This document shows positions 34,445-43,214 of a stretch of DNA of 64,000 bases, one piece after another. Both the position numbers and the translations under genes were made by a program. The DNA is from Streptomyces sp. ITFR-16 (GTDB lineage: Bacteria > Actinomycetota > Actinomycetes > Streptomycetales > Streptomycetaceae): the NCBI RefSeq assembly GCF_031844705.1, contig NZ_CP134609.1, forward strand, positions 1,054,001 through 1,118,000, given 5' to 3'. The first letter of the stretch is position 1; every line of letters begins with the position of its first letter. Under the pieces are notes generated by a model. That model worked only from the letters and a program-made list of their open reading frames with translations, was not told where the DNA came from and made no database searches.

Positions 34445-35285
34445 TCCTGATACTCAGGCCGGCTGGGTGCCGGAGGCCGAGGCGGAGGACGACGCCGAGG
34501 ACATGCCGCTCTCCATGCGGCTGTCGATAGCGGACACCCTCACCCTCGGTAACGCCACCTGCGGATTCATGGCGGTGTACTTCACCACCACCGGAATCCT
34601 CATCCCGCACCTCACGGGCAGCGACGAGAGCGGCATGGCGCGGCACTCCGCGGCCACCGCCGTGATCCTCATGCTCATGGCCGCGGTCTTCGACCTGTTC
34701 GACGGCCTCGTGGCCCGCAAGCTGCGCTCCTCGCCGATGGGTGCCGAGCTGGACAACCTCTCGGACCTGATCAGCTTCGGGCTCGCCCCGGCGTACTTCG
34801 TCCTCGTGTACGGCATGGTCGCGGACGACGCACACCAGCGGGTCTCGGCGCTCGCGGCGATCGTCGTGCTGCTGGCGGTGGTGCTCAGGCTTGCCAGATT
34901 CTCCTGCGTGACCATGAAGGACGGCATGTTCCAGGGCATGCCGAGCCCCTTCGGAGCGCTCACGGTCATCTCGATCGTGCTCCTGGAGCTCCCCTTCGTG
35001 CCGACGCTGCTCGCGATCATCGGAGTGGCGTGGCTGATGGTCAGCCGGGTCGAGTACCCCAAGCCGCGGGGTGTCCTCGCGGTGGCGATGCTCGGCTGGA
35101 TCGTGGCCGCGATGGGCCTGCTGGCCGCATGGGCGTTCGACGCCCCCGGCGGTCAGCTGCTGCTCCAGACCGGCTGCGCACTCCAGGTGGTCCTGGGAGC
35201 GGTCATCCCGCTCTTCGCGACCGCCCGCCGGGTGAACACCTTCCGCGACAACCGGCGCGAGGCACGGGCGGCACAGCTGCCGTAG
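34431..35285 (+). CDS. pssA: CDP-diacylglycerol-serine O-phosphatidyltransferase
   Basis: A 284-residue integral membrane enzyme making phosphatidylserine. The CDP-alcohol phosphotransferase motif D-x2-DG-x2-AR-x8-G-x3-D-x3-D is exact: FDLFDGLVARKLRSSPMG then AELDNLSD. Several hydrophobic segments follow (VSALAAIVVLLAVVLRLARF, LLEL PFVPTLLAIIGVAWLM). Translation probably begins at TTG (34431), with GTG (34437) as an alternative. It overlaps psd and is followed by a strong terminator. Confidence 0.93.
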   Translation: MTVIDPDTQAGWVPEAEAEDDAEDMPLSMRLSIADTLTLGNATCGFMAVYFTTTGILIPHLTGSDESGMARHSAATAVILMLMAAVFDLFDGLVARKLRSSPMGAELDNLSDLISFGLAPAYFVLVYGMVADDAHQRVSALAAIVVLLAVVLRLARFSCVTMKDGMFQGMPSPFGALTVISIVLLELPFVPTLLAIIGVAWLMVSRVEYPKPRGVLAVAMLGWIVAAMGLLAAWAFDAPGGQLLLQTGCALQVVLGAVIPLFATARRVNTFRDNRREARAAQLP

Positions 35286-35302
35286 CCCCACCGCACCACG
35301 GA

Positions 35303-35342
35303 CACGAGGGCCCGGATGCTCCCCGGCATCCGGGCCCTCGTG
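35303..35342 (+). terminator. Hairpin terminator after pssA
   Basis: CACGAGGGCCCGGATGC forms a perfect 17-bp stem with its complement around the loop TCCCCG, 17 bp after the pssA stop. It separates the phospholipid genes from the CHAT gene. Confidence 0.85.
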
Positions 35343-35460
35343 CGTCCCGGCCCGGCCGCCCCTCATCCGTACGGGAACTCCGCCCCTGCCGCGCCGGGAC
35401 CGGCGGTACGGTGCCCGGGGGCCGGCCGGGGCGCGGCGGGCCCGGAAGGGGGACCGCCGG

Positions 35461-38295
35461 ATGTCGGACTGGCCGCTGGCGATCGGTGTGCTCGGAACGC
35501 TGACGATGCTGTTCTACTTCTGCGCCGGTGACCGCCTGGCCGGCGCCGCCGGCGGGCGGATGCCCTGGGGCATGCTGGGTTTCGTCGTCTCGCAGATGGT
35601 CCAGGAGGGCGTCTGGGTCTTCCCCGGCACCACCCCCTCCTGGTACGGCCCGTCGACCTATGCCGCCTGTGCGGTGTCCGGCGCCGTCTCCCTCGTACGC
35701 CTGGCACCCGGCGGCCACCAGCAGCGGGCCAACCCGGAGAACGACCCGACGGGGGCCGCCGAGCGGGCGGGCCGGGGCCGGGAGCGGCTGCGGGAGTACG
35801 CCGCGTCCGACGACCTCGCCGTCCTCGACCTCGCGGTGGACGACCTGCGCACCGCCGTCGGCAAGAGCGTCGGACACGGCCCGCACCCCGGGTACGTCAC
35901 CGAGCTCGTCCGGGCCCTGCGCATGCGGTACGAGCGGCTCGGCCGGATCCAGGACCTCGACGAAACGGTCCGGGCGGGCGAGCGGACGGACGCGGCCCGG
36001 GGCGGGCGGGCGGTCCGCGGCCGCCTGCACTCCCAGCTCGGGGCCGCGCTGCGGCTGCGCTACGACCACCTCGGCGCGGCGGACGACCTGGCGCGGGCCG
36101 TCGCCGCCGGCCGCGAGGCCGTCCGGCTGGTCCCGCCCCGCAGCCCGTACCACCCCGGTGCCTGCGGCCACCTCGGCGCCGCGCTGCACAGCGACTTTCT
36201 GCACACCGACGACCTCGCCGTCCTGGAGGAGGCCGTGGCCCAGGTGTCGGCGGCGGTGGAGTGGGCCGACGGGCGCGGCTACCGGCGCGCGGCGGACCGG
36301 GCCACGCTGTGCCACCTCCTCGTGCAGCGGGGCAGGCGGACCGGCAGCCCGGTGGACCTCGACCGGGCCGTGAAGCTGGGGCGGGAGGCCCTGGAGAGCA
36401 CCGCTCCGGGCGAGGCGCTGTACGCGACGTCCCTGAGCAACCTCGGGCTGGCGCTGCGCACCCGCGACGCGATGGGCGCCGACGGCACCGGACCGCGGAC
36501 CCCGGCCGACCTGGACGAGGCGATCGGGCTGAGCGAGCGGGCGCTGGCCACGGTTCCCGCCGACGCGCCCGAGCGGGCGGTCTTCCAGGTCGTCGCGGCC
36601 CTGGCGCTGCGGGACCGCGCCCGGTACGACACGGACCGCGCCCCGGAGGGATCCGGCGCCGGGAGACTGGGGCAGGCCCTCGACGCGGCACGGGAGGCGG
36701 CGGAGCACGTACGGGCCGATGTGCCGACGCGGCTGCGGGCCGGGCTGCTCTGGAGCGACATCGCGGCCTCGGCCGGCCGGTACGGGGACGCGACGGCGGC
36801 CTTCGAGACGGTCATCGCGCTGCTGCCCCGGCTGGCCGGCCGTGAGCTGCGGCGGGCCGACCAGGAGGACCGGCTCGGCCGGTACACCGGCATCGCGGCG
36901 GACGCCGCCGCGTGCGCCCTCGCCGAGGGGGCGACGGAGCGGGCGGTCGCCCTGCTCGAACAGGGCCGCGGGGTGCTGCTGTCCCGGGAGCTGGACCTGC
37001 GGGCCGACATCCGTGAGCTGCGGGCCCGCGATCCCCGGCTGGCGAGCGCGTTCGAGGAGCTGCGGGCCGCCCTGGCCGGGGCGCCCGGCGAACGGTCCCC
37101 GAGTGCCCCGGACACCGGGGACCCCCGGTCCCGGCGCCGGGAGCAGGGCGAGCGCTGGGACGCGCTGCTGCGCGAGATCCGCGCGCTCGACGGGCTCGCG
37201 GAGTTCGCGGGGCCGCCGTCCCCGGAGCGGCTGGTCGCCGGGGCGGCCGAGGGGGCCGTCGTCTACCTGAATGTGAGCCGGTACCGCTCCGATGCCGTGC
37301 TCATCACGCCCGACGGCATCCGCTCCGTCCCGCTGCGGGTGACCCCGGAGGACGCCGGGCACCGGCAGCGCGCCCTGGACGCCGCGCTGGCCCCCCGGCG
37401 CGCCACCGGTGAGCAGGAGAGGGCGGCGGCCGTCCACGAGGTGCTCGGCTGGCTGTGGGACACCGTCGCCGAACCCGTGCTCGACGCCCTGAAGGACCTG
37501 CACGCCGCGCACGAGGGGCCGGGGCCGCCCCGGGTGTGGTGGGTGCCGACCGGGTCGCTGGCGCTGCTGCCCGTGCACGCGGCGGGACACCGGGACGGCT
37601 CACGCGCCCTGCTGGACCGGGTGATCTCGTCCTACACCCCGACGGTGCGGTCGCTGACCACGGCCCGGGCCGCCCCGGCCGGCCCCGCCGGTCCCCGGGC
37701 GCCCCTCGCCGTCACCATGTCCCGCACCCCGGGCCTCGGACCGCTGGCGGGCGCCGAGGCGGAGGCGCGAATGGTGAGCCGGCTCTTCCCGGGCACGGTC
37801 CGGCTCACCGACGAGGAAGCGACGCGCGAGCGGGTGCTGCGGGAGCTGCCGCGACACGCCTGGGCGCACTTCGCCTGCCACGCGGTGGCCGACCGTGACG
37901 TGCCCTCGCGCGGCGGGCTGCTGCTGCACGACCACCACCGGCGGGCGCTGACCGTCGAGGACGTGTCGGCCCTCGATCTGGGCCGTCCCGAGCTCGCCTA
38001 TCTCTCCTCGTGCGAGACCGCTCGCACCGCGCCCCGCCACGCGGACGAGGCCATCCATCTGGCCACGGCGTTCCAGCTGGCGGGCTACCGCCAGGTCGTC
38101 GCGACGCTGTGGCCGGTGCAGGACGCGGTCGGCTCGGTCTTCGCCGAGCGGGTCTACACGGAGCTCGCGGGCGCGGTACGGTCCGGCGCGCCGGTCGACG
38201 CGGCGGCAGCCGTGCACCGCGCCACCCTGGCCGTCCGCGCGCTGTGCCCGAACCGGCCGCAGTTCTGGGCGAGCTATCTGCACGTGGGGTGCTGA
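35461..38295 (+). CDS. Membrane-linked TPR-CHAT caspase-like protein
   Basis: A 944-residue protein. Two hydrophobic segments open it (LAIGVLGTLTMLFYFCAG; a second near WGMLGFVVSQMVQEG). Residues about 95-560 are TPR-like helical repeats (HLGAALHSDFLHTDDLAVLE, LSNLGLALRTRD). The C-terminal third is a CHAT peptidase domain with the dyad His807 (AHFACHAVADRD) and Cys851 (AYLSSCETART), followed by AFQLAGYRQVVATLWPVQD. CHAT proteins are caspase/separase-like peptidases, some of which execute cell death in defence systems. The target is unknown. It is monocistronic between a terminator and a convergent cassette. Confidence 0.88.
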   Translation: MSDWPLAIGVLGTLTMLFYFCAGDRLAGAAGGRMPWGMLGFVVSQMVQEGVWVFPGTTPSWYGPSTYAACAVSGAVSLVRLAPGGHQQRANPENDPTGAAERAGRGRERLREYAASDDLAVLDLAVDDLRTAVGKSVGHGPHPGYVTELVRALRMRYERLGRIQDLDETVRAGERTDAARGGRAVRGRLHSQLGAALRLRYDHLGAADDLARAVAAGREAVRLVPPRSPYHPGACGHLGAALHSDFLHTDDLAVLEEAVAQVSAAVEWADGRGYRRAADRATLCHLLVQRGRRTGSPVDLDRAVKLGREALESTAPGEALYATSLSNLGLALRTRDAMGADGTGPRTPADLDEAIGLSERALATVPADAPERAVFQVVAALALRDRARYDTDRAPEGSGAGRLGQALDAAREAAEHVRADVPTRLRAGLLWSDIAASAGRYGDATAAFETVIALLPRLAGRELRRADQEDRLGRYTGIAADAAACALAEGATERAVALLEQGRGVLLSRELDLRADIRELRARDPRLASAFEELRAALAGAPGERSPSAPDTGDPRSRRREQGERWDALLREIRALDGLAEFAGPPSPERLVAGAAEGAVVYLNVSRYRSDAVLITPDGIRSVPLRVTPEDAGHRQRALDAALAPRRATGEQERAAAVHEVLGWLWDTVAEPVLDALKDLHAAHEGPGPPRVWWVPTGSLALLPVHAAGHRDGSRALLDRVISSYTPTVRSLTTARAAPAGPAGPRAPLAVTMSRTPGLGPLAGAEAEARMVSRLFPGTVRLTDEEATRERVLRELPRHAWAHFACHAVADRDVPSRGGLLLHDHHRRALTVEDVSALDLGRPELAYLSSCETARTAPRHADEAIHLATAFQLAGYRQVVATLWPVQDAVGSVFAERVYTELAGAVRSGAPVDAAAAVHRATLAVRALCPNRPQFWASYLHVGC

Positions 38296-38341
38296 GGCGC
38301 GGGCGGGTGATCGGGGGCCGGGGCGGGTGGTGCTGGGCGGG

Positions 38342-38563
38342 CTATCCGGAGTGGTCGGGACCCGGCGTCGTCGGCTCCGGGGATCCGGCGGCCGGGGCGG
38401 TGTCCTGCCGGGGGACGGAGACTCCGGCCGGGTCCGACGGGCCCCGGGTCGGTTCGGCCACGGGGGCGCCGGGGGTGTAGCCCCGGTAGTCGCCCTTGCC
38501 CCTCTCGGCCAATGCCTTCTCGAAGTCCGTGAGTTCCGGCTCGTCGGGGCGGGACGCGGTCAT
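38342..38563 (-). CDS. Small hydrophilic protein of unknown function
   Basis: A 73-residue protein. The N-terminal half is charged and folded-looking (PDEPELTDFEKALAERGKGD, then YRGYTPGAP); the rest is rich in Pro, Gly, Asp and Ser and probably disordered. It starts 4 bp inside the end of the DUF6338-like gene (ATGA), so it is coupled to it. I do not recognise a family; the coupling suggests it works with the membrane protein. Confidence 0.6.
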   Translation of the reverse strand: MTASRPDEPELTDFEKALAERGKGDYRGYTPGAPVAEPTRGPSDPAGVSVPRQDTAPAAGSPEPTTPGPDHSG

Positions 38564-39255
38564 GTCGGCTCCTCACCGGATCGGGCGGCGGGGACGGCCG
38601 CCGGGGTGGTGTCGGGCGGCGGCCCCTCGGTGGGCGGGTGGAGCAGTTCCAGGACATCGGTGTCGGCCGCGCGGATGTGCAGGCCGGCGCTGTCGCGGAC
38701 GGGCCGCACGAAGCTGCCGTCCGGATTCATCAGCCAGGCGGATTCGAGGTAGATCTCGGGCGGCTGCGGATACGAGGTGGCGTACGACCTGTTCCCGTAC
38801 CAGCCGCCCACCCAGGCGCCGTCCCGCAGCCGCATGCGGACGAAGCAGGGGCCGGAGCGGCGGAACAGGTGGTCCCAGGCGGTGGGCGTCGAGCCGTAGC
38901 GCGCGGGCCGCAGCCGCCGCTGCCAACGCGTGACGGCTGCGGCCGCGAGGGCCGGGACCACGACGAACAGCGCGAGCCCGAGCAGTCCGGCCGACCGGGG
39001 CTGCCGGGCGGCGGCCTCCCAGCCACCCGTGCCCGTGTGCCGGGCGAAGCGGACCAGCTGGGGTCCCGCCACGACCAGATACAGGGTGTCCAGGACGACG
39101 GAGGCCGCGACGGCCCGCAGCACCCGCTCGCCCAGGTCGCGTTCGCCGGGGACGGGTCCGCGCATCCGCTCCCGGAGGAACTGGTAGGTGATGCCCGGCA
39201 GGACGACCAGTACCAGCAGCATGATCTGGAGCACGGTGGAGGGCGCCTGTCCCAT
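38560..39255 (-). CDS. DUF6338-like membrane protein
   Basis: A 231-residue protein with three hydrophobic segments (VLQIMLLVLVVLPGITYQFL; VLRAVAASVVLDTLYLVVAG; LLGLALFVVVPALAAAAVT) followed by a soluble C-terminal domain of about 110 residues (DHLFRRSGPCFVRMRLRDG, then WVGGWYGNRSYATSYPQPPE and DVLELLHPP). From memory this matches the DUF6338 family, whose function is unknown. Its ATG overlaps the stop of the upstream gene by one base. It is the middle gene of a three-gene coupled cassette. Confidence 0.72.
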   Translation of the reverse strand: MGQAPSTVLQIMLLVLVVLPGITYQFLRERMRGPVPGERDLGERVLRAVAASVVLDTLYLVVAGPQLVRFARHTGTGGWEAAARQPRSAGLLGLALFVVVPALAAAAVTRWQRRLRPARYGSTPTAWDHLFRRSGPCFVRMRLRDGAWVGGWYGNRSYATSYPQPPEIYLESAWLMNPDGSFVRPVRDSAGLHIRAADTDVLELLHPPTEGPPPDTTPAAVPAARSGEEPT

Positions 39256-39677
39256 CACATGCCCCGCAGCCCCTCGGAGGGGTCCTGCGCGATCAGCCGG
39301 GCCCGGCGCGCCCTGACCGCGAGCACGGCGGCCGCCACCGCCGTCGATATCGCCACCCAGGGCCTCGCCGCCACGATCCAGGCGGCGGTGGTCTCCTGGC
39401 GGGCGAAGGCGAGGGCCACCAGCAGCCCGCAGAACATCCACAGCCCGCCGGACAGCTTGCTGGGCGCGCTCATCTCCACGAGCAGCAGCAGAGCGCCGAG
39501 CAGCGCCGTCACGGCCACCGCCATGGCGAACGGGTCCTCGCCCAGGAGCACCCGGTACTCACCGATGTTCAGCAGGGCGAACACGGTCATCCACTTGGCG
39601 CGGCCGAAGCCGATGAGCGGCGACAGGAGGACGAGCGCGAGCACCAGCCCGTACACCACCTGCTCCGGGACATGCAT
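39255..39677 (-). CDS. Small polytopic membrane protein
   Basis: A 140-residue protein with about four membrane segments (VVYGLVLALVLLSPLIGFG, FAMAVAVTALLGALLLLVEM, GGLWMFCGLLVALAFA, PWVAISTAVAAAVLAVRARR). A GGGAGG ribosome site precedes the ATG; an in-frame extension upstream is not protein-like. It is first in the cassette and shares its last base with the start of the DUF6338-like gene. No family is recognised. Confidence 0.68.
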   Translation of the reverse strand: MHVPEQVVYGLVLALVLLSPLIGFGRAKWMTVFALLNIGEYRVLLGEDPFAMAVAVTALLGALLLLVEMSAPSKLSGGLWMFCGLLVALAFARQETTAAWIVAARPWVAISTAVAAAVLAVRARRARLIAQDPSEGLRGM

Positions 39678-39961
39678 GGACCGTGCCTCCCCCCGCTTCC
39701 GGTCCTTCGTCCGATCCTTCGTCGGCCTCAATTTCCTTACGGGAAAGGCTAGTCGGGTCCGCAGTACATCGAGGTCGCTCTTTCGGGTGAATACGGTGTC
39801 GGAACAACGGAGCTGGTGTGCGCGGGCGTGGCCAGAGGGCGCGTGCTCGGGCGGGACCGGGTGGCCGGGAGCGCGGAATGAGTACGCGTACCCACTCCCC
39901 CGGTGCGTCCCGGCTTCTAGAATCACGGCACTTGCCGGTTCGGGGGACGGGGGTCCATGAC

Positions 39962-40813
39962 ATGGGGCTTGTGACGGGGAGACGGCGCACGGGGGCGCCG
40001 ACGGCGGTCGCGGTGGTGATCGCCGCGGCGGCCGTGCTGCTGGCGGGCTGCGGGGAGACGAAGGCCCGGACGGACGGCGCTCCGCCGCCGAAGCCGTCCG
40101 CTCCGGTGAGCGGGAAGGAGTCGCCGGGGCCGTCCGGCACACCGGACTCCGGTCCGACGACCGAGCCGGGCGAGCTGCCGGACGCGTACGACTTCACGCC
40201 CGACCCGGCGAAGGTGCCCAAGTCGGCCGCCCGGGCACGGAAGCTGACGCACCGGGCGATGCTGGGGCCCGACGACTGGACGGCCGGCATGGTCGTGCAC
40301 CAGCCGTACGAGAGCAGCGGTACCTGGACGGTGCTGGAGAGCTCCTGCGTCTGGAGCCGGGCGGGTCTGCCGGACCACGTCCTGGACAGCTTCACCCGGC
40401 GGCTCGACGTGCCGGCGGCTGACGGCAAGGGCCGGGTGCAGGGGGCGATGACGGTCACGGTGCACCGGACGGTCGCGGACGCCGACCGGGAGATCAAGGA
40501 CACCGTGCAGGAGAGCTTCCGCTGCCCGGACCAGGAGCTGGGCGCCGGGCAGCGGCTCAGCGGGCTGATGTCGCTCCAGATGGACCAGAAGGACGTCCGC
40601 AACGCGGACGCGTCGCTGTTCGAGGCGGGGAAGTACGAGGGGCCGGGCTCGGGCGGCAGCCATCACTACGTCTGGAGCAAGTCCCGGATCGGCACGGTCA
40701 CCGCGGCCGTCTCGGTCAAGGGCGCGAAGGGCTACGAGAACACCGATCTGCTGCGGATCGCCGCCGAGGGCGCCGCGAAGATCCTCTACCGGATCGAACT
40801 GGCGCTGAAGTGA
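39962..40813 (+). CDS. Putative lipoprotein of unknown function
   Basis: A 283-residue protein with an N-terminal basic-hydrophobic signal and lipobox (VIAAAAVLLAGCGE), then a disordered Pro/Ser/Gly stretch and a folded domain of about 200 residues (TAGMVVHQPYESSGTWTVLE, VTVHRTVADADREIKDTVQE, YVWSKSRIGTVTAAVSV). It is exported and membrane-anchored. A TAGAAT -10-like hexamer lies at 39917-39922. Only 31 bp separate it from the receptor-like kinase gene, so the two are probably co-transcribed and may form one sensory unit. Confidence 0.75.
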   Translation: MGLVTGRRRTGAPTAVAVVIAAAAVLLAGCGETKARTDGAPPPKPSAPVSGKESPGPSGTPDSGPTTEPGELPDAYDFTPDPAKVPKSAARARKLTHRAMLGPDDWTAGMVVHQPYESSGTWTVLESSCVWSRAGLPDHVLDSFTRRLDVPAADGKGRVQGAMTVTVHRTVADADREIKDTVQESFRCPDQELGAGQRLSGLMSLQMDQKDVRNADASLFEAGKYEGPGSGGSHHYVWSKSRIGTVTAAVSVKGAKGYENTDLLRIAAEGAAKILYRIELALK

Positions 40814-40844
40814 CCGCACTCGAAATTCTGGGGCATTCCCGCTG

Positions 40845-42989
40845 ATGGAACCGTTGCGCTCCACGGACCCGGCGCGTATCGCCGGGTACCGCATCCTCGG
40901 CCGGCTCGGTGCCGGCGGCATGGGCGTCGTGGTGCTCGGCCGCTCACCGGGCGGTTCGCTGGCCGCCATCAAGGTGATCCGCGCCGAGTACGCGGACGAC
41001 GCCGGGTTCCGTACCCGCTTCGGCCGCGAGGTGGCCATCGCCCGGCAGGTCCGCACCCGCTGGGCGGTGCCCGTGGTCGACGCGGACACGGAGGCGGCGG
41101 CGCCCTGGCTGGCGACCGAGTTCGTGCCGGGGCCCTCGCTCAGCGAGGCGGTCGGGGCCGGCTCGCCGCTGCCCGAGGGCAGTGTGCGGGCGCTCGGCGC
41201 CATGCTGGCCGAGGCGCTGGAGGCCGTCCACGCGGCGGGTCTGGTGCACCGGGACGTCAAGCCGGGCAATGTGCTGCTCGGCCTGGACGGGCCCCGGCTG
41301 ATCGACTTCGGGATCGCCCGCGCCCTGGACGACACCGTGCTGACGGCGACCGACGCCATCGTCGGCTCACCGGGCTTCCTCTCGCCTGAGCAGGCCCAGG
41401 GGCGCCGGATCGGGCCGCCGAGCGACATCTTCTCGCTGGGCTGTGTGCTGGTGTACGCGGCCACCGGGCGGCGGCCTTTCGGCAGCGGTCCGGCCGAGGC
41501 GATGCTGTTCCGTACGGTGCACGATCCGGCGGATCTGACGGGGCTGCCCGCCGGGCTGCTGCCGCTGGCCGAGGCGTGTCTGTCCAAGGATCCGGCGCGC
41601 CGCCCGGACGCCGGGACGATCCGGCGGGCGCTGGCGCAGGACGCGCCGGGCGGGAGCTGGCTGCCCGCACCGGTCACGCATCTGATCGCCGAGCGTTCGG
41701 CGCGGATGCTGAGCCTGCCCGACATCGAGGCGACCCGGCTGGACGCCCGTACCGACGACGCCCCGCACACCACCGCGCAGGTGCCGCAGGCGCAGCCCCG
41801 GCGGCGGTTCCTGGCGTACGCGGCCGGGGGCGTCGTCGTCGCGGCCGGCGGCTCGGTCGCGGCCTGGCTCGCGTCGTCCGGAGACGCGCGGACGAAGGGG
41901 GGCGGCAAGGACGGCGACGGGAGCCCCCAGGCCCGGCCGGAGCTGCACATCGGGCTGCAGGCGGATCTCACCGGGCCGTCGGCGGCGCTCGGCAAGGGGC
42001 AGGAACGGGCGGCGCGGCTGGCGGTCGAGGAGCACAACGCCCGCGCGGACGCGCCGTTCGCGCTGAAGCTGACGTCGGTCGACGACCGGGGCCAGGACGC
42101 CCGGGCCGCGGCGGCGGTGCGTCGACTGGCCGCCGATCCGAAGACGGTGGCCGTGCTGGGGGCGACCGGTACCTCTGCGGCGCGGGAGGCGCTGACCGCG
42201 TACGACGAGGCCGGGCTGCCGGTGGTCAGCGTGGTCGACGGCGACACCACCCATCTGGGCCGGATCTTCCTCTGCGCCCGTCCCAACGACGCGATGCAGA
42301 TGCTGCCGGTGTCGCAGTACCTCGGCGCGCACGGCCTGGACGACATCGCGCTGGTGGACAACGGCACGGAGTACGGCAGGCAGGCGACCCGGTTCCTGAG
42401 CGAGGCGCTGCGGGGCAACGGCCGTACGGTGCGCGCCGAGACGGTGCGCACGGACGCCCGGGACGTCGGGGCCAGTGCGGCGCGGATCGCGGCCGGGCGG
42501 CCCGGGGCGGTGGTGCACGGCGGTGCCTGGCAGGACGCGGCGCGGTTCGCGCGGGCGCTCGCGGACGCCGGGTACCGGGGGCCGAGAATCGCCACCCAGG
42601 CGGTGCACGACCCCCGGTTCGTGCGGGAGGCCGGGGCGGCGGCCGAGGGGTGGCTCGTGGTGTCCACCTCGGCCGATCCGGAGACGGTGCCCTCGGTGCG
42701 CCGGTTCGCGACGGCGTACCGCAAACGGTTCGGCGCGGCTCCCCCGCTGTTCGCCGCGGAGGCCTACGACGCGGTGGGGCTGATCGCCGCGTGCGCCGAG
42801 GGGCTGAAGCGGGAGAAGGTGACGCGGCAGGATCTGCTGCCCGTGCTGCGGACCACCACGTTCAAGGGCGTGTCCAAGAGCTATGCCTTCGAGCCGGCGA
42901 ACGGAATGTACGCCGGGACGGGCGTGTTCATCTACCGGGTCGAGCGGGGCCGGTTCGGCTATCTGGGCATGGACGGCCGCAGAATCTGA
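40845..42989 (+). CDS. Receptor-like Ser/Thr kinase with extracellular type-I periplasmic-binding domain
   Basis: A 714-residue protein. The kinase (residues about 14-265) has the glycine loop LGAGGMGVVV, Lys43, HRDVKPGN with Asp137 and DFG with Asp154. A membrane segment follows (about 322-343, after the basic PRRR). Residues 366-714 resemble branched-chain amino-acid/amide receptors (LHIGLQADLTGPSAALGKGQ, VAVLGATGTSAAREALTAYD, LPVVSVVDGDTTHLGRIFLC, PLFAAEAYDAVGLIAACAEG). A small-molecule ligand outside may therefore control phosphorylation inside. PASTA repeats are absent. Confidence 0.9.
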   Translation: MEPLRSTDPARIAGYRILGRLGAGGMGVVVLGRSPGGSLAAIKVIRAEYADDAGFRTRFGREVAIARQVRTRWAVPVVDADTEAAAPWLATEFVPGPSLSEAVGAGSPLPEGSVRALGAMLAEALEAVHAAGLVHRDVKPGNVLLGLDGPRLIDFGIARALDDTVLTATDAIVGSPGFLSPEQAQGRRIGPPSDIFSLGCVLVYAATGRRPFGSGPAEAMLFRTVHDPADLTGLPAGLLPLAEACLSKDPARRPDAGTIRRALAQDAPGGSWLPAPVTHLIAERSARMLSLPDIEATRLDARTDDAPHTTAQVPQAQPRRRFLAYAAGGVVVAAGGSVAAWLASSGDARTKGGGKDGDGSPQARPELHIGLQADLTGPSAALGKGQERAARLAVEEHNARADAPFALKLTSVDDRGQDARAAAAVRRLAADPKTVAVLGATGTSAAREALTAYDEAGLPVVSVVDGDTTHLGRIFLCARPNDAMQMLPVSQYLGAHGLDDIALVDNGTEYGRQATRFLSEALRGNGRTVRAETVRTDARDVGASAARIAAGRPGAVVHGGAWQDAARFARALADAGYRGPRIATQAVHDPRFVREAGAAAEGWLVVSTSADPETVPSVRRFATAYRKRFGAAPPLFAAEAYDAVGLIAACAEGLKREKVTRQDLLPVLRTTTFKGVSKSYAFEPANGMYAGTGVFIYRVERGRFGYLGMDGRRI

Positions 42990-43214
42990 CCCGCCGCCAC
43001 TTCCCCCCACTCGCAAACGACTTGCGCCGGGTGGGGATGCCGTCGCGCCAATTCCCCCTCCAATCCCCGCACTCAACGCATTCCTGACAGGTTTACGTCA
43101 CAAATTTTAGCTGTGAGAGCGGAATCTTGCGCAGCGCCGTGGACTTCCTTGCGGGGGTGCTCCTAGCCTGTGGGGCGTCCGAAGAGCCCCACGAGCCGCA
43201 AGGACGACACCCCT

